Shown here: piece after piece, positions 44,760-57,346 of the stretch | Position numbering within the stretch: the first letter of the stretch is position 1 | Layout of the letters: every line of letters begins with the position of its first letter | DNA from: Sparassis latifolia | Taxonomy: Eukaryota; Basidiomycota; Agaricomycetes; Polyporales; Sparassidaceae | DNA: 64,000 bases | NCBI GenBank assembly: GCA_018466975.1 | Contig: CM031560.1 | Span: 2,666,001 to 2,730,000, forward strand | Reading direction: 5' to 3' | Program-made: the position numbers and the translations under genes | Notes under the pieces: model-generated | What the model was told of the DNA's origin: nothing | Seen by the model: only the letters and a program-made list of their open reading frames with translations | Database searches by the model: none

Positions 44760-45023
44760 TCTGACAACCCTTCCACCTCAATTCTCAAAAAGGGTCGAAG
44801 GTCAGAACAGCTGGTTCCGAGACTAGACTGTGACCTGATAAGGCTAAATCGCGCAATTTTGTGACTCGATACTATCCTAGGCTAGCCATGGGACACGCAA
44901 GCCTAGCCCGATCGGGGCTTATCACTTACATAATGCGTGTCCCGGGACACGCACCCTGGCGCGTGCCCGCCATTGGCAGGCGGGGGGCCGTCGAGCGTGC
45001 CCCACGGCGAGCGGCAGGGGCAG

Positions 45024-46390
45024 TGACTAGATTGTTGTTCCGTCGCAAGCCGAAAAGGAGGAGTACAAGCGGAATCAAGTCCGCGTGGGGTCTGAGATGC
45101 AACGAGGGAGAAGAGTCTATTCCAGAGGTATGAGGTGGGTGGCCCAAAAGCATAGCTAGGAAAATCTCTGTAGTCGCAATGATCGCTGGACAATGCATCG
45201 GACTAAAATTGCACTGCCCTAAGGAGAACGCTAAAATGCAGAAATGCAAGACTGCCCAGAAAACGCACGAAATGCAAGACTGCCCAAAGATGCACTAACT
45301 GGATGGGATGGGAATGTGAAACGAGTCCTTTTGCAAGCATACCTTCCGGGACAGTCGGTTTTTTTTCCCCTCCTTTTTCCCTGCCATCATACTTAACTAG
45401 TCCTGACCTTTCCTGCCCTCCCGATACTGCCCGCATCTGCTTAACAATCGCTCCGCTGAATCACTGCCCATCATGCCATATCTCGCAATTCCATCCCCTC
45501 ATGCTCCTACTCATTCCGAGGGACCTTCCATCACCGAACCCGCCCGAGCACCTAATAAGGACCCGTCCGTCTCGGAGGCATCTCCCATCCATGGATGCCA
45601 GCGTCATCCTTCGCAAATACACCCTTGCAGAAGCTCTTCTTCGCATTGAGATCTTTACCGAGCCCTTCGATCTGATCCTGTGGAAAGCATGGGCAGTCCG
45701 GATGCACGTCCTGCTGGTGAGGCCCCCATGAGCATATGATCCTTTGCTGTCTGACCCTCACATGTCCCTGAGGTCCTTATGGTCCAAGCCCAGTCTGAAG
45801 CGGCCAGCGTGGAGATCATCCTACCCCTTCCGCGCGATATCCCTGTCCTGGCCCAGGTGGAAATACACCTGGCAACAGCTCGCACTGTAGAAGGTGGTCG
45901 TCAGATAATACCCTGAATTGCGTATCACCTTCCTGCGGTCATTCCTCATGGTTTGACTGCTCGCATTCTGTATGATGACCCTGCTGTCCGCGAGGACTTT
46001 GGTTTAGGCCACCCGCTGGATGGTCTCCCTGACATTGGTGTGCAGTCATCCTGTCCCTATTTTCCTGGATTCGTGTTCCTCAGCTTTTTATCGCCATCAG
46101 GAACCTTGCGCCTTCGGGTTGAGACATTGCGCAATGCGGCCCGCGAACTGTACGATGTCATGTGTGGAATCACTGGTAGATGCAAGCTGGCAGATGGTAC
46201 CTTGAGACGGTTGCAGATCACAGTCGAGGAATTGGAAGTAGCATTCGGGCTCATAGCGTTCCCTCCTCCAATAACCAGCTTTCAACTGATGTCGGACTAG
46301 GGGTCAGTTGTGTAGCACCCTGTAGTATCTCCAAAATGTGAGACTGCTTCCTGGATGTGATTCCCACCTCAGCGCGCTCTGTGTCCCTTC
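45024..46390 (-). repeat. 3' LTR of the Ty3 element
   Basis: 1367 bases, pairs with 55842-57209. Both copies contain the same plus-strand reading frame that ends at 46300. Confidence 0.9.
45473..46300 (+). other. Antisense reading frame within the 3' LTR
   Basis: ATG 45473 (MPYLAIPSPHAPTHSEGP) opens a reading that, allowing introns, ends in PAVIPHGLTARILYDDPAVR, VETLRNAARELYDVMCG and PPPITSFQLMSD at 46300. The counterpart in the other LTR (56291-57118) keeps the long last exon open, with mainly transitions between them. Function unknown; it may be a real exon set transcribed from the LTR in antisense or chance conservation between two recent LTRs. Confidence 0.4.
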
Positions 46391-46399
46391 ATCTCCTCA
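46391..46399 (-). other. Polypurine tract of the Ty3 element
   Basis: The minus strand reads TTGAGGAGA directly before the TGAAG start of the 3' LTR, as expected for the plus-strand DNA primer. Confidence 0.65.
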
Positions 46400-46754
46400 A
46401 CACTTCAAATACTGACCGTCCTCGGTCAGGGTACCTGGGCCCATACACAAGAATGATCCGCAGATACTACGCGATGCCAGACTGGGTGCGTGACATTGTC
46501 TAAGTCCGCTGCTATATGAGATCCTCTCGGTCGGCACTCTGCCACTTGATCCAGTGCTCCACGAGACTTCTTGGTTGGTGCTTCGTGGCACTGGCACTTC
46601 ATCCGGGATTCTGCAGGACTGACTCTGGTGCCTGGTCGTCCGGCGCGAGTAGATGTTTGCGCATAGCACCCGCGATCTCATGCATGGGTTCCGCGCACCC
46701 TCGGGTTGGTTGCCTGTAGTATAGTCCCTCCCTTTTTCACAATTTCTCGCTGAA

Positions 46755-47940
46755 ATGGCTGAAGTCTTCACTGCTTGTATTATCACAGAGTACGACCTCC
46801 GCGACGCCGTGGTGCAAGTCCAAGGTCATCTCGCTAAGGGAGACAGGTTCATGCAAGATGAGGTGCAGCAGGTGTGGACTCATGCGCTGTCCGATTTGGT
46901 GGTCTGTATTCCATCTTCTTTGCTGTCTGCCTTTGACCCCCTCTTTCCCATCAGGGTGTCCTGGAGGCTCGCTTCAAGACCCTCACCGATTTCGGGGAGT
47001 TGGATTTCGATCCCGAGAGATCGACGTGATTCACACAGCGTTCGTGGACGTGATCATTCACGCCCGCACGCAGTCATTTCACAGTGCCCTCCTTCCGGAG
47101 CCTTCGCAAGATGAGATCAATGCTGCCATGGAGCGGCTCGCATTGGGCCGTGATTATTTCACCGAGGTTGAGCGTCGCGCTGTGCCACCTCCATCGATCC
47201 ATATTCTCACTTGTGGCACCTGTCAGATTGTCGAGGTGGATTGTGAGTTTGGCACCTCCGCGAGGATCCTGTGCCAGATGTCAGGCACGGAGGTGCAGGT
47301 GCACGTATGTGAAGCAGAGGGCGAAATCCCAAGGTGTGTCCAAGTCGATATCTCCTTGATAACGCTCTCACTAATTCCTCCCCCACCAGCAATGTCCACT
47401 CACACTGCGGGTTCACCAGGACCGCAGATGAAGCAATCCCATGGCAAGACAGCTACCGCCTCGGGAGCCCATCGTGCGACAGAATCGTCATCTATGGAGG
47501 ATGCAGGTCCTGTCAGAGGCCGTGTCCCATATGTCGACATACCACCCATGCCTCGCCCTCACCGCGATGTGCTCATTCGCGAGTCACAGAAGGACCTACT
47601 GCAAGACCTCGAGGCTCGCATTACGAGTTTGGAGAAGGAACAAGAGTGCCTGAAGCAGGACAACAACAAGGCGACCGCCCTTCTGAACAAACTTCGTGGT
47701 GCTCCCACATCTGCCGCCGATCCTGATGACCTCACCACCTGCGTCAACAGCTTCGACACTGCATTGTATTACATCTGCCAGAAGCAGGATCGGATGGCTG
47801 CTGACTTCATGACTATGGCGAACGCACTCCATGGAGCCGGGGTGACCGCTCCACTTTGTATGCAGAACAGCCCGACTCAGATGCAGACAATGAGGTTCCG
47901 GCTGGGTCGGAAGAGAACGATGATGATGAAGAGGTGTAGA
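46755..47940 (+). CDS. Antisense protein 1 of the Ty3 element, coiled coil
   Basis: Starts MAEVFTACIITEYDLRDAVV. Exons then give VLEARFKTLTDFGELDFDPE, SDVIHTAFVDVIIHART-type sequence and INAAMERLALGRDYFTEVER. A Cys-containing block (HILTCGTCQIVEVDCEF), a Ser/Thr linker, and a coiled coil (DLLQDLEARITSLEKEQECL) end near 47940 with an acidic EEV tail. It lies on the strand opposite gag-pol, between pol and the 3' LTR. A gag-like structural role is conceivable given the coiled coil, but there is no nucleic-acid-binding motif. Some junctions are uncertain. Confidence 0.5.
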
Positions 47941-48187
47941 TACTGCGTTCACATAACGTCACTGCTTGTATTAGTATTATTCCCAGCCTCTGAGCCATGC
48001 AGATATTGTCCCCGCTCCACACTCAACAGAATTGCGAATATTTCTGGGAGGTGCGCGATCAGCGCGATGGGGCACTTCTGCCCGCGTTCTCGTGCCTATA
48101 CAGATTCCGGGCCTCCTGGGAATGTCGGCTGCATGTGTTCCTTTTCAGCCCTTCAACCTTATCTCCCAAAACTCCTTCACCCACACC

Positions 48188-49579
48188 ATGTCGGAATTCG
48201 CTGGTCTGCAAATGAAAGACTATGCAGTATTCATCATGGAGCTCGTCACAGCGATGAAGGTCCCATGCACGTGGGATCACGGATGGGCTGAGGGTCTGAA
48301 GGATCGCATTGTACGTCGCCATCCCTCTCCAGTATTCAAGGGTTAAGCTATGGTGGATTCCGGATATGCAGGAGCGCGCGCGGGCCATGCACGTGCATTT
48401 AACCACGGAGGGGTTCAAGGTCCCCCTTACACTCAAAAGCCGCACCGAAATCGAAGATGCATTGGCTGTGTACAAGTCCCTCATGGCACCCCTGCCTGCA
48501 TCATCTATGTCCAAGAAAGAGGGGAAGAAGGTAATCCGCCCGCGACCCATCGCTCCACCTGCTCCAAAGATCGCAACTTCGGGTACTCGCAGCACACAAA
48601 GTACCAAGCTCGCGATCACATCGCCCCTCCCACGGCCTGCGTTGACCATGTCCGCTTCCCAACTGACACATCTCGCTTTGAACTGCGAGATGGGAGTGCA
48701 GGTTCGATTGATCGTGGATCTGTCATTTTGTCTGCCGCCATCATCGGTATGGCTCCTGTTGCGCCATCCACGCAGAGTCGCCACCCGTCTCCACTGCCGA
48801 TCAGCTCGATCGATCATGAGGAGCATCCAGTGAAGCGTCGCGCTGCCTCTCCGCCAACCGATCCAATGATGATCGATGACCTGGCACTGATCCGCACAGC
48901 ATCGTCCATGCCTCCCCCTCAACTTCAGATGAGTGTGCCCTCGCACTCGCAATCTGTCGTGGCAGACACGATGGATGACAGGTATTCCCGTCCTGCGCTG
49001 CATGTTACCGCCACGCTTCCCAGATGCCCATCTGACCACTCCATCAGTCGCCAGATGTCTGCGCGGTCCTTGCGCATCGTGCCATCTCCCATCAAGCACA
49101 CCGGATTGCAGGGAAGTCACAGTAGTCCAAGTGTCCCTGCCATATCTCTTGACGACCCACCGCGCCATGCGACTTTCCATTTGTATTTCGCGGACATTCT
49201 CCCAGCCAACTTCCGGTCGCTGCAGCCGACCGAGCAGATCGCGACACTCGAGTCCATGCTTAGGTGTAACTAGCAATGCACACGGGCGCTTGAGGATAGC
49301 CAACATACGATGCGCTCGCAGCTCGATGCCATCATGGGTGCACTCGGCGGTGACCCCGCTCTCTTCGCCACTCGCTTCGGTGTCCTCGCCACTCGTGTCG
49401 ACATGGTTCCTGCCCATCACTGCGAGGTGACACAGGGATTGCTCGAGTTGGAGAAACACATCAGAAATTTGGAGGGGTCGGATGACAAGTTTCCCTCTGA
49501 GGAGGAAGATGAGGTTGTTCATAGCATATCGATGGGCACAGAAGGGGATGAACATATCGATTTTGATGGGGAAGATTAG
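48188..49579 (+). CDS. Antisense protein 2 of the Ty3 element
   Basis: ATG 48188 gives MSEFAGLQMKDYAVFIMELV and, after an intron near 48312, ERARAMHVHLTTEGFKVPLT. A Pro/Ser-rich middle follows (KKVIRPRPIAPPAPK, then SSIDHEEHPVKRRAASPP). The C-terminal part contains FADILPANFRSLQPTEQIAT, a TAG at 49271-49273 that breaks the frame or lies in an intron, and LDAIMGALGGDPALFATRFG. It ends with an acidic tail DEHIDFDGED at 49579. No family is recognised. It ends about 230 bases from the pol stop, so the two strands converge. Confidence 0.5.
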
Positions 49580-49806
49580 GAGATGTGAAGCGAAGGATGG
49601 GAGATGCGAAGCGAAGGGGATCATTGGTCCGGGTGTTTGCGGTAGTGTACGATAGCATTGTGGGATCCTGCGCAACTCTGTTCTGTTATTATGACTTGTA
49701 CAATATTCTTGGTGTCGGAATGCAGTATTCTCAATAGGAATGTCATGATCAATTAAACAAAGATTAAAATTTTTGTCCAAACAGCTGGAACGGGTACATG
49801 CTGACA

Positions 49807-51602
49807 TCAAACCTCGTCATCCGATCCAGCAGCGCTGTCCGTCTCATCGGCGTCAGACAACGGGGTGAAGTTGAGATCGGCACGAGATCGGTACTTGTAA
49901 GGAACAACGCGGAAAGCTGCAAAATGTAGCTGAGACACCGCACCGTCCGGTTCCGCGAGGATGTACGATCCTCCTCAGTCCGTCGAACAACTACCATGGG
50001 TCCCAAGTAACGCGGCTTCGTCTTACAGTTGAGCTCCATATTAATTCGAGAATTTCGAACCAGGACTATATCGCCCGGCTTGAAGTCGTAAGACTTGATC
50101 GTCGCATGAAACTCTTGCGCAAACTGCTCCATCAACTTGTACCTTGCTCAGATGACATGCTCGTGTACTTCCTCCAAGTCCTCTTCCCGCTTTTGTAACC
50201 GACGAGCCCGGTGTGCCAAAAGTTCAATCTGGGTCATCTGCACACCCTCATATGGAACCAGGTACATCGCTTCTGCGATGTCGAAGGGGAACAATGGTTC
50301 AGTCCCATGTGCCATGTAATATGGGGAGTATCCTGTAGATTGCTGAATCGTGACGCGCTCTGCCCAGAAAACTGTGGGCATGACTGTAGGCCACTTCCGC
50401 TCGTCTCCCAGACACGTTTTCATTGCAGCCTCTCGCACATCCAGATGTCGGCATTCCACAAGCCCATTTGCCTGGGAGTTGTATGGGGAAATTCGGATAT
50501 GATGAATCTTGTATTGCTGAGCCAAATAGTCTAGTGCCTGAATAAAAGCGAAGCCGTTATCGGTGACAATTTCCGCAACTGCCCCCCAGCAACACAGGAT
50601 TTCTTCAAAGATGAATGCGCCAAGGGTCCACCCATTCTCCTGTCAGAGCATTCGCCATTCGGGATATGATGTAAGTGAGCAGCGTGCTTGTACAATATAT
50701 CGGTACCCTCCTGCCCGTGGCATGAGCATCGTGTCCATGTGCACCTTGTGAAAGAGTGCAGAAGGAAGCACAACCATTGGTGGAATGTGCACCTTCATCA
50801 TCTGGCAGACCTGGCATTCGTGGCATGTGCCCACGTACCATCGTACATCCTGGTCTAAGAGTGGCCACCAAAAGCATTCCAGCAAGCGTGTCCGCACCGT
50901 GAAAATTCCCTTGTGGCCGAGGTCATCGTGCGCCTGTCGGATAAGCATGTAGCGTCTTCCCTCATCGACAAATAGTTTGTGCCTGCCACTCGGGTCCTTT
51001 CGCCAGAGGTTCCCATCCCTGAGGAAGAAGTCCGATGCATATCTGAGAAATTGATGGTGTTCTTTTATTGGCACACTCATAGCAACTTTGGGATCACGTA
51101 GGAAATCGCGGACTTTGAGAACACATGCATTCCTAGCCATGGCCTTTGTCGTTCGCGGAATCTCGACGTCTTCCAGGGCCGAGGTGTAGACTGCGACATC
51201 TGGTGTCCTAGCACTCAAGCCAGTCAAGACAGTCCCCGGAGCACAGGCGCGCCACCCTTCACACATTATCTCGGAATTTGCGGCATCAATAGTGAAGGCG
51301 TTAGCTTTGTCTAACCACTGCTCGAAGTCATCGTCCTCCTCGGGGTCTTCATTTGCGCGGGGGCGATGTGATAAACCGTCAGCCCCAGTGTGGCATGAAC
51401 CTGGTACGTGTACGAGGCGGAAGTCAAATAGTAGGATACCAGTGATCCAACGGTTGATTGTAGCATTGGGTTGGATGTTGGGGTTATTTAGCATTCCTTT
51501 GATGTATTTCGCGTCGACTTCTATGACCAGCTTTGCGACCCCAATGACGTAGATCCGAACCGCGTGGAGAGCGCGAAAGAGATCATACAATTTGACCTTC
51601 AC
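49807..51602 (-). pseudogene. Ty3 integrase and C-terminal region
   Basis: Inserts the DNA copy into the genome. The N-terminal zinc motif is visible (HDDLGHKGIFTVRTRLLECF, then CHECQVC). The catalytic acidic residues are in MDTMLMPRAGGY, IVTDNGFAF and NGLVECRH. The C-terminal SH3-like part reads DFKPGDIVLVRNSRINMELN and KTKPRYLGPMVVVRRTEE. There a one-base shift is needed to continue as YILAEPDGAVSQLHFAAFRV, ending at TGA 49807. Further breaks separate the segments, so the protein is not intact. I saw no chromodomain. Confidence 0.8.
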
Positions 51603-52819
51603 TTGTGAGTATCGCGACTTGCGCTCGTTCCAAGTGATGGATCCGAACGGTTTGGGCGTCGCTTCCCATCTTTGCCAAGTTGGAAAAGGACAAAACCGAC
51701 AGCAATGTTTGACGAGTCGACCGCGAGGATAACGATGCGCAACGATGCATAATCAATGGGAACCAATGCCCCACAGGACTGTACAGCCTGTTTTATCTGC
51801 GCCATGGCTGCATCCTCCTCGTCACCCCAACTGAACTCTGTCTCCTTACGCGTCAGGGTAGTCAGAGGCTGTGCCATTTTCGCATAATCTTTGATAAAGA
51901 CCCGAACAAGACCGCAGGTCCCAAGAAATCCACGGACTTCTGTGACAGTCGTACATGCCGGCCAATCGACAATCTTCTGTATACGAGATGGCAAAGGCCA
52001 CCGACCTTCATAGTTGTACAACCCACCAAGGTATTCAAGTTCCGGTCCGCAGATGTTGCATTTCTTTCCCGACAGCATCGCACCGGCCATCTCCAGACGA
52101 TGAATCACACGGTTGACGTTCTCTGCATGCTCCCAGATGAAGCGACGTATTCCGGAGTTCTGGGGGATGACTTCGTATCCTCCATCAGACGTCTCGTATC
52201 ATGTTGTCCCATTCTTTACAGGGACGTCATCGATGTAGGGAATCGTGACATGTGGTATCTCATCTTGTAAAATGAAGGTCACGTCGCCATGCATGATCTG
52301 GACTGAGTTGGTATACCCCATCAGAATGGTGGTCAGGCAGAGTGCTCCAAGCAGGCTCTGGAAGGTCGTCAGGTCACGAGAGTCCGGGTGAAGAGTCCTT
52401 TGGTCGAACACGATGAACAGGTCGAAGCTCGCATAGCAAGAGCATCCACCGAACGCCTCCGCTATATCCTCAATCTGCGACGGTGCTGCTGAATCCCAAA
52501 TCACAATGGTATTTAATGGCTGGAGATCATGTACCAAACATAGTGACTTCCCATCCTTCTTCAGGACACAGAACCAGTGTGATCAGTAGGATGAGTTCGA
52601 TGGCTCGTATACACCTGATGCGATTTTATCGCGAATGACTTGAATAACTTGCTCGCAGATTCCCGGTGGAATAGGAATGTTGCACAATGCCCAAGGGACA
52701 TGCTGCTGATAGGGAATTCGGATCGGTTCGAAATATTCGTCGCTAAATTTCCCTTTTTCAGACTCATCCCAGGTGAATGCTTGCTCATGGAGATAGAGGA
52801 TGTGATCAAACAGCTTCAC
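51600..52819 (-). pseudogene. Ty3 reverse transcriptase and RNase H
   Basis: Copies the element RNA. On the minus strand the segment begins HILYLHEQAFTWDESEKGKF and IPIPPGICEQVIQVIRDKIA, then CLVHDLQPLNTIV. The catalytic YIDDVPVKNG carries the paired aspartates. After a break, LEYLGGLYNYEGRWPLPSR and VRGFLGTCGLVRVFIKDYAK form the connection, with RNase H-like VILAVDSSNIAVGFVLFQLG following. A shift near 52580 and stops near 52200 and 51600 separate these pieces. Confidence 0.82.
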
Positions 52820-53429
52820 CTCCTCCTCCCAGAGAAACCCGTCGCTATTGATGTTAAGGTCCCACCGTCATTCCTCTGTATAACGTGATCCGCTGACAAA
52901 GTCTGGTGGGTGAAAGGGGAGTGATGGGAGGTTCTGCATGGGGTCGCGGGGAACACGTCGCATGATCCGGAACTCGTCGGCCAGTATTCCTGGAACAGGT
53001 TTGACATGCTTGTCAACCTTTTTATATCCATAACTGTGGACTACAGCCTCGTGCTCTATCTGGAATGCACCAGGGGCCACCACAGGTGTGGTCACACTGC
53101 TGGCCGCTCCGATACTGCAAAAAGATGAGGAAAGGGTATAAAGAACGCAAGGCTCTTCGATTTGCAATGAAACGATCCGAGGAAATAATTCTTCAGAGGA
53201 AGAGAGGGAGGAAACCGGAATCACAGAGGATGAGAGAGAGGGAAACGAATCTATAGAGGAAGAGAGAGAGGAGACCGCAGCCATAGAGGAAGAGAGAGGA
53301 AACCGAAGATGCTGATTCTGGAATATGGGGAACTCTACCATCCACGAGGAGACCACTCCCCGATGTGTCCTGTCATTTTAAGGGTATCGCTAGCATGCTG
53401 GTGCCTGTTCATTGTGGACCCTCCTCGGA

Positions 53430-54281
53430 TCAAGCCCGACTCCTCGAGTCTTGAAAACCCATTCCTGGAAGTGGTGTCAGCCGTGGCCTTGGGCGACGCT
53501 CGTGAGTGGGAAGCATGACTACTTGACGCGTGTTAGGGTCGCGCAGAGTAATGTGTTGCTCGCCATTGATGAAATCGAGTGTTTTGCATGCCATCAAGGT
53601 AAAGAACAGCTGGCCCAAGAGTACCTCGAATGGGGCATCATTTAGAACATGGGCCTGAAGATACAGCTCCATCTCGCCGAACCCAAATTGAATGTTAGCA
53701 AGGTGACCGAGCATCTGATTGATACCCATGTTAGCTGATTCCATGTTGAGTGTTTTCTCGGACTGCAGCGCCAACCCGATGCATTCCCAGATGTCCCATC
53801 ACATTGCGATGGTCTGTGAGCCTTGGTCAAGGATACATTCCGCTGATTCCTTGCCTTCAACCAGGGTGTCAATTGCTCGCAATGGAAGAGAATCATCAGC
53901 CACCACGAGTGGTCCGCCGCCGTCGCTCACATCCACTAAGAGAGCCTCCACAACCTCCTCGCCATCTGCAGCCTTGAAGCTTCCTGTCGTCGCTACTTGC
54001 TTCGCAGTAATCTCCTCCTTCTCAAGCTTGCGGATCTCCGGGCACAATGCCATCAGTTCCCGATGTGTAAGCGAGATGCGGACTTCATTTTGGATGCACT
54101 CGAATATATCCCGCACATTCACCTTGTCTTCCATGGGCATCTTATAGCTGTATTGCATAGTGCAGTTTCCCACAGATGGTATAGATGCCTTTGCGCCTCC
54201 TCTGGGTGCTGCAGATGGATCCGACGCCGGCTTGAGAATCGACGCGGGGACCTGGGAGGCCGGAACACTGGGAGGATGCAT
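53430..54281 (-). pseudogene. Ty3 protease region
   Basis: A retropepsin-like segment: CILDQGSQTIAMSHDIWE holds the catalytic Asp with a D-Q-G in place of the usual D-S/T-G. It is followed by MGINQMLGHLANIQFGFGEM and DAPFEVLLGQLFF, matching the family layout. The change of the catalytic triad's middle residue suggests inactivity. The preceding linker contains a Pro/Ser-rich stretch and a break. Confidence 0.7.
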
Positions 54282-54345
54282 TGCAGACTTCCCGCGGTGC
54301 TGTCATCGAACTGAACCATCTTTTTCTTCGGAGCCACGTTGGCTT

Positions 54346-55507
54346 CTAACACTGATGTCGCGGAGTCGTCAAGACATTCCTCAATGTACGCTGATGACGG
54401 TTCCTTGGGGTTAAGTGCCTCCTTCGTGATCTCCCATAGGCTGACCATATGCGGAGGCTGGTCACACCCATCCCTGGAAACATTGGGCAGAGGTGCTGCA
54501 GATGGCCTCGGACCATCGCCGAAAAGGTTCCCCGGATACATATCATGCCACGCATCAACGTGTTCTGCCATGCTACGTCCCGGTAGGTCACGAGGAATGA
54601 ACTGCCCATTCGGGAGAATGATCCTACTAAGTGCATCACGATTAATCTTCCACGCCTGATGTAGTCCTCGATGCGTGGACAGTTTCGCATGAAATGGTCG
54701 ATGGCTAGACAGAAGTTACAGGCACGCAGAGCTTGTGAAAGAGGGTTTTGTGTGACTGCCGCCTGAATGTTGGCCTGCATTACCGGTGCCTGTCCCCCTC
54801 CCGATGTTTGCATCGCTTGCTGCAACATGTTCGCTAGAAACTGCATCGCATCCATCTCGTTCCCCTCCAACTTCACCGTCCCTGTGCTCAGCTTTGACAC
54901 AGCCACAGCACTCGATGCACTCCCACTCCCACTGAGGACGTGCTGTGCTGCAGAATGGACTTCCGATATTGTGTACAGATCGTCCAGGTTCTGATCGGGA
55001 ACCTTAACCGCCAGTCGATTCTTGATAGCATGTAAGGGGGACGCTTCGAATCCCTCAAGGTACAGCTGGTCCCGCTCATAGGTCGATAGTCGACCCCTGG
55101 ACAATAAGAACAATGCGATGCAAGTAAAGTCCCGATAGTACTGTCCCTCCTCTGCGCGACTGAACACGCCTCTCGTCCATGCCACCCATACAATCTGAGT
55201 TAAGTCAGACTGTATGTGTAGTGATGGTCATCCTCCGCCCCCGAGTACAATGCAATGACCGCAGTCTTGAACTGCTCATAGGTCTCTCACTCCATCACAC
55301 CCATTCAAAGATCTGCCTTGTCCAACGAGATGTACTTGCAGGCCGCTCAGATTTTTGCATCGTCATCCAACTGTGCTCGCATTGCCAAGTCTTTGAGATC
55401 AGCAAAATATCGCATCAAGGCTCGCGGGATTCATCAAAGGTGGGTGCCATCGAGTGACCACGTGCCGGCATTGAGACTGGTCTGGGGGCAGGTTCCTGGT
55501 CTGCCAT
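54346..55507 (-). pseudogene. Ty3 gag with CCHC zinc knuckle
   Basis: Structural protein of the particle. ATG 55507 reads MADQEPAPRPVSMPARG, and after a one-base shift RYFADLKDLAMRAQLDDDAK. TGA codons follow where the frame suggests Arg or Trp: after AKI, after KADL and after GVME. The frame then continues as TYEQFKTAVIALYSGAEDDH and through FTCIALFLLSRGRLSTYERD to the zinc knuckle CNFCLAIDHFMRNC (C-x2-C-x4-H-x4-C). The pattern of stops is the same as in the Plavaka transposase. Confidence 0.82.
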
Positions 55508-55820
55508 GGCTGTTGCTTCTCGGTGTTGTGGTGATAAAGTTGGGGATGGGGATGAGATGGAATGAGTGAGATGTCCTCTGGGAGTGATGAAAGGGGAGAC
55601 AATTCACGAGATCTCAAGGAAGAGGGAATCGGAAGATGGGGGTCAACAAATGGATTCTCCAGGATCATCAAAGTCAATAGGTGGTCAGTATGCGAAATTG
55701 TCGGGAAGTGGACCCGTGAATGCTGGGGACCCTGGAGTTGGCGGCTGGGAAGCTGCCAAGGTAAGCTCCTCTTGGAGCGATCTGGAAGCAAGGCAACTGC
55801 TCCACCGTGTCGCACGAAGA

Positions 55821-55839
55821 CCCCTCGCGATGGGCTCCA
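55821..55839 (-). other. Primer-binding site of the Ty3 element
   Basis: The minus strand reads TGGAGCCCATCGCGAGGGG two bases after the CTAGTCA end of the 5' LTR. The reverse complement ends in CCA, as the 3' end of a tRNA does. I did not identify the tRNA. Confidence 0.7.
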
Positions 55840-55841
55840 GT

Positions 55842-57209
55842 TGACTAGATTGTTGTGCCATCGCAAGCCAGAAAGGAGGAGTACAAGCGGAATCAAGTCC
55901 GCGTGGGGTCTGAGATGCAACAAGGGAGAAGAGTCTATTCCAGAGGTATGAGGTGGGTGGCCTGAAAGCATAGCTAGGAAAATCTCTGTAGTCGCAATGA
56001 TCGCTGGACAATGCATCGGACTAAAATCGCACTGCCCTAAGGAGAACGCTAAAACGCAGAAATGCAAGACTGCCCAGAAAACGCACGAAATGCAAGACTG
56101 CCCAAAGATGCACTAACTGGATGGGATGGGAATGTGAAACGAGTCCTTTCGCAAGCGTACCTTCCGGGACAGTCGGTTTTTTTTTCCCTCCTTTTTCCCT
56201 GCCATCATACTTAACTAGTCCTGACCTTTCCTGCCCTCCCGATACTGCCCGCATCTGCTTAACAATCGCTCTGCTGAATCACTGCCCATCATGCCATATC
56301 TCGCAATTCCATCCCCTCATGCTCCTACTCATTTCGAGGGACCTTCCATCACCGAACCCGCCCGAGCACCTAATAAGGACCCGTCCATCTCGGAGGCACC
56401 TCCCATCCATGGATGCCAGCGTCATCCTTCACAAATACACCCTTGCAGAAGCTCTTCTTCGCATTGAGATCTTTACCGAGCCCTTCGATCTGATCCTGTG
56501 GAAAGCATGAGCAGTCCGGATGCACGTCCTGCTGGTGAGGCCCCCATGAGCATATGATCCTTCGCTGTCTGACCCTCACATGTCCCTGAGTTCCTTATGG
56601 TCCAAGCCCAGTCTGAAGCGGCCAGCGTGGAGATCATCCTACCCCTTCCATGCGATATCCCTGTCCTGGCCCAGGTGGAAATACACCTGGCAACAGCTCG
56701 CACTGTAGAAGGTGGTCGTCGGATAATACCCTGAATTGTGTATCACCTTCCTGTGGTCATTCCTCATGGTTTGACTGCCCACGTTCTGTATGACGACCCT
56801 GCTGTCCACGAGGACTTTGGTTTAGGCCACCCGCCGGATGGTCTCCCTGACATTGGTGTGCAGTCATCCTGTCCCTATTTTCCTGGAGTCGTGTTCCTCA
56901 GCTTTTTATTGCCATCAGGAACCTTGCGCCTTCGGGTTGAGACATTGCGCAATGCGGCCCGCGAACTGTATGATGTCATGTGTGGAATCACTGGTAGACG
57001 CGAGCTGGCGGATGGTACCTTGAGACAGTTGCGGATCACAGTCGAGGAATTGGAAGTAGTGTTTGGGCTCGTAGCATTCCCTCCTCCAATAACCAGCTTC
57101 CAACTGATGTCGGACTAGGGGTCAGTTGTGTAGCACCCTGTAGTATCTCCAAAATGTGAGACTGCTTCCCGGATGTGATTCCCACCTCAGCGCACTCTGT
57201 GTCTCTTCA
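55842..57209 (-). repeat. 5' LTR of the Ty3 element
   Basis: 1368 bases; minus-strand start TGAAG at 57209, end CTAGTCA at 55842. Contains the second copy of the antisense frame (56291-57118). Confidence 0.9.
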
Positions 57210-57346
57210 GCGAGCGACAGAATTGATGGCCAGAGCATGCGCGCCACCTAGCCGACGGGCAGCACGAGCCGCTCCCGCATTCTTTGGGCACTCCATCGTG
57301 TCGCTAGGCAAATAGATGTGATATGTTCCCGGAGACCTTCCATATC

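Larger units (their letters stand above)
45024..57209 (-). mobile_element. Ty3-type LTR retrotransposon, 12.2 kb, with antisense reading frames
   Basis: Two direct LTRs (45024-46390 and 55842-57209) differ at roughly 3-4 percent of positions, nearly all transitions. On the minus strand they start TGAAG and end CTAGTCA. Gag, protease, reverse transcriptase with RNase H, and integrase follow on the minus strand in Ty3 order (protease-RT-RH-IN). A primer-binding site and polypurine tract are in place. Between the end of pol (49807) and the 3' LTR lie about 3.4 kb of plus-strand reading frames. Several stops and frameshifts in gag and pol mean this copy is defective. The flanks do not show a clean 5-bp target duplication. 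Confidence 0.9.

Noticed and set aside
44861..45133. 90-codon Arg-rich frame
   Set aside because: Crosses the boundary of the 3' LTR and has no similarity; the composition reflects GC-rich flanking repeats.
45024..57209. Reading the 1.37-kb direct repeats as a segmental duplication rather than LTRs
   Set aside because: TG...CA ends, a primer-binding site two bases inside one copy and a polypurine tract next to the other fit LTRs.
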